NCBI GenBank assembly: GCA_003667245.1
Contig: RCNN01000590.1
Span: 1 to 64,000 of the forward strand
Reading direction: 5' to 3'
DNA length: 64,000 nt
Origin: Heterostelium multicystogenum
Taxonomy: Eukaryota > Evosea > Eumycetozoa > Acytosteliales > Acytosteliaceae
The notes beneath the pieces were generated by a model, which saw nothing but the letters and a program-made list of their open reading frames with translations, ran no database searches and was not told where the DNA came from. This document shows, one piece after another, positions 62,304-64,000 of the stretch. The position numbers were made by a program, and so were the translations under genes. Position 1 is the first letter of the stretch, and the number at the start of each line of letters is the position of its first letter.

Positions 62304-63215
62304 ATGTTTGTCCAGATTCTAGGTTCCGCCGCGGGCGGTGGTTTCCCGCAATGGAACTGCAACTGCGTGAACTGTGCAGGTTTTCGCGACGGCAGCCTGC
62401 GGGCCGAGGCGCGTACCCAGTCGTCCATCGCGATTTCCGATGACGGCGTGAACTGGGTGCTGTGCAACGCCTCGCCAGATATCCGCGCCCAGCTTCAAGG
62501 CTTCGCCCCGATGCAACCGGGCCGCGCGCTGCGGGATACCGGCATCAGCGCGATCATCCTGATGGACAGCCAGATCGACCACACCACCGGCCTGCTCAGC
62601 CTGCGCGAAGGCTGCCCGCACCAGGTGTGGTGCACCGACATGGTCCATGAAGACCTGAGCACCGGCTTCCCGCTGTTCACCATGCTGACCCACTGGAACG
62701 GCGGCCTGGCCTGGAACCGCATCGAGCTGGACGCCAGCTTCACGATCCCCGCCTGCCCCAACCTGCGCTTCACACCATTGCCGCTGCGCAGCGCGGCACC
62801 GCCCTACTCACCTCACCGATTCGACCCACACCCGGGCGACAACATCGGCCTGATCGTCGAAGACCTGCGCACCGGCGGCAAGCTGTTCTATGCGCCGGGC
62901 CTGGGCAAGGTTGACGCACCGTTGCTGGAAATCATGGCCGGCAGCGATTGCCTGCTGGTGGACGGCACGATGTGGGACGACGACGAAATGCAGCGCCGTG
63001 GCGTCGGCACCCGCACCGGTCGCGAGATGGGCCACCTGGCACAAAACGGCCCCGGCGGCATGCTGGAAGTGCTGGAGCAGTTGCCCAAGCAGCGCAAGGT
63101 GCTTATCCACATCAACAACACCAACCCGATCCTGGATGAAGACTCGCCCGAGCGAGCCGAGCTGCTGCGACGCAATGTGGAAGTGGCGTACGACGGCATG
63201 AGCATTGAATTGTAG
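62304..63215 (+). CDS. pqqB: PqqB, metallo-beta-lactamase-fold PQQ synthesis protein
   Basis: 303 intact residues. Starts [20 protein letters not shown] with the cysteine cluster NCNCVNC, then the MBL-type [16 protein letters not shown] and HINNTNPI. It is reported to hydroxylate the tyrosine of the PQQ intermediate. Ribosome binding site GGAG. It ends 11 bases before pqqC. Confidence 0.97.
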   Translation: MFVQILGSAAGGGFPQWNCNCVNCAGFRDGSLRAEARTQSSIAISDDGVNWVLCNASPDIRAQLQGFAPMQPGRALRDTGISAIILMDSQIDHTTGLLSLREGCPHQVWCTDMVHEDLSTGFPLFTMLTHWNGGLAWNRIELDASFTIPACPNLRFTPLPLRSAAPPYSPHRFDPHPGDNIGLIVEDLRTGGKLFYAPGLGKVDAPLLEIMAGSDCLLVDGTMWDDDEMQRRGVGTRTGREMGHLAQNGPGGMLEVLEQLPKQRKVLIHINNTNPILDEDSPERAELLRRNVEVAYDGMSIEL

Positions 63216-63226
63216 GAGCGAGCCAA

Positions 63227-63980
63227 ATGACTGACACACCGCTGACCACCGCCGAGTTCGAACAGGCCCTGCGCGCCAAGGGCGCCTTCTACCATATCCA
63301 TCACCCGTATCACGTGGCGATGTACGAAGGCCGCGCCACCCGCGAGCAGATCCAGGGCTGGGTCGCCAACCGTTTTTATTACCAGGTGAACATTCCCCTC
63401 AAGGACGCCGCGATCCTGGCCAACTGCCCGGACCGGGAGATTCGTCGTGAGTGGATCCAGCGCCTGCTGGATCACGACGGCGCTCCCGGCGAAGACGGCG
63501 GCATTGAAGCCTGGTTGCGCCTGGGACAGGCCGTCGGCCTCGACCCGGATCAACTGCGCTCCCAGGAGTTGGTACTGCCGGGCGTACGATTTGCGGTAGA
63601 CGCCTACGTCAACTTCGCCCGCCGGGCCAGCTGGCAGGAAGCCGCCAGCAGTTCCCTGACCGAGTTGTTCGCCCCGCAGATCCACCAGTCGCGCCTCGAC
63701 AGCTGGCCCCAGCATTACCCATGGATCGACCCCGCCGGCTATGAGTATTTCCGCACCCGCCTGGGCCAGGCTCGCCGGGATGTGGAGCACGGTCTGGCCA
63801 TCACCCTGCAGCACTACACCACCCGCGAAGGCCAGGAGCGCATGCTGGAAATTCTCCAGTTCAAAACTGGACATTCTTTGGAGCATGCTCGATGCAATGA
63901 GCATGGCTTATGAACTGAAACGCCCGCCGTATCACAGCGTGACCGATCAGCGTGTATGGCATAAGGGGATCACCCTATGA
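63227..63980 (+). CDS. pqqC: PqqC, pyrroloquinoline-quinone synthase (frame interrupted near 3' end)
   Basis: All-helical oxidase catalysing the final ring closure with oxygen. Signatures: [37 protein letters not shown] and [20 protein letters not shown]. An extra A near 63868 diverts the end; the next frame ends with [20 protein letters not shown] and TGA at 63980. About 250 residues. It overlaps pqqD by four bases. Confidence 0.95.
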
Positions 63981-64000
63981 GCTTCGATCGCAGCAAAAAA
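63977..64000 (+). CDS. pqqD: PqqD, PQQ peptide chaperone (first 8 codons only)
   Basis: ATG overlaps the pqqC stop (ATGA). The first residues MSFDRSKK are all that the window shows; the identity comes from operon order pqqABCD, not from motifs. Confidence 0.8.

Overview
The window is core chromosome from a fluorescent-group Pseudomonas (P. fluorescens/P. putida lineage). The evidence is a GC-rich sequence, Pseudomonas-specific gene orders (coq7-osmC-vfr; rpe-gph-trpE beside agt genes; amgK-murU-djlA next to lptD-surA-pdxA-rsmA-apaG-apaH; rpsU-dnaG-rpoD; davB-davA-pqqFABCD), and REP/REPIN elements typical of the P. fluorescens group. I see no prophage, IS element, CRISPR array or defence island. 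The only mobile-type module is a small hicAB toxin-antitoxin pair.

Layout. 1-5.2 kb: coq7 end, osmC-like gene, vfr, a lipoate-ligase-family gene, and the minus-strand trpG-trpD-trpC operon preceded by a 28-codon Trp-rich leader ORF. 5.2-7.1 kb: an autotransporter esterase. 7.3-20.5 kb, minus strand: trpE, gph, rpe, an iron alcohol dehydrogenase, a four-gene polyamine-type ABC transporter that matches agtABCD (GABA/5-aminovalerate uptake) and its two-component system agtSR; then a divergent DUF3530 gene. 20.7-30.9 kb: murU/amgK/djlA on minus, and lptD-surA-pdxA-rsmA-apaG-apaH-glpE on plus. 31-36 kb: yeaG-yeaH-spoVR stress operon. 36-40 kb: cca, folK, folB, plsY, tsaD. 40-44.6 kb: rpsU-dnaG-rpoD. 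44.7-48.6 kb: a large sensor GGDEF-EAL protein and a tRNA with CAU anticodon (probably tRNA-Ile2). 48.7-52.9 kb: cupin, hicAB, amidase, VOC protein, LysR. 52.9-64 kb: membrane glucose dehydrogenase gcd, a sugar-type binding protein, an AsnC regulator, davB-davA (lysine to 5-aminovalerate) and pqqF-pqqA-pqqB-pqqC-pqqD(start), which make the PQQ cofactor used by Gcd.

Two themes link distant genes. Gcd needs PQQ, and both are encoded in the last 11 kb. DavBA produces 5-aminovalerate, the compound AgtABCD is expected to import under AgtSR control.

Data quality shapes the annotation. About half of the genes, including essential ones (lptD, folK, cca), are broken by single-base indels. Most are one extra base in a short homopolymer, and the protein resumes immediately in the next frame. 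I treat these as sequencing or assembly errors, give the full gene span, and list the approximate break positions. The 26-44 kb stretch is nearly clean; 12-20 kb and 45-61 kb are dense with breaks. The most interesting regulatory signals are the paired RWRWRA leader peptides before trpG and trpE (the latter being the 3' end of gph), a GTAGGG/CCCTAC dyad upstream of agtA, and a terminator hairpin that contains the ribosome binding site of cca.
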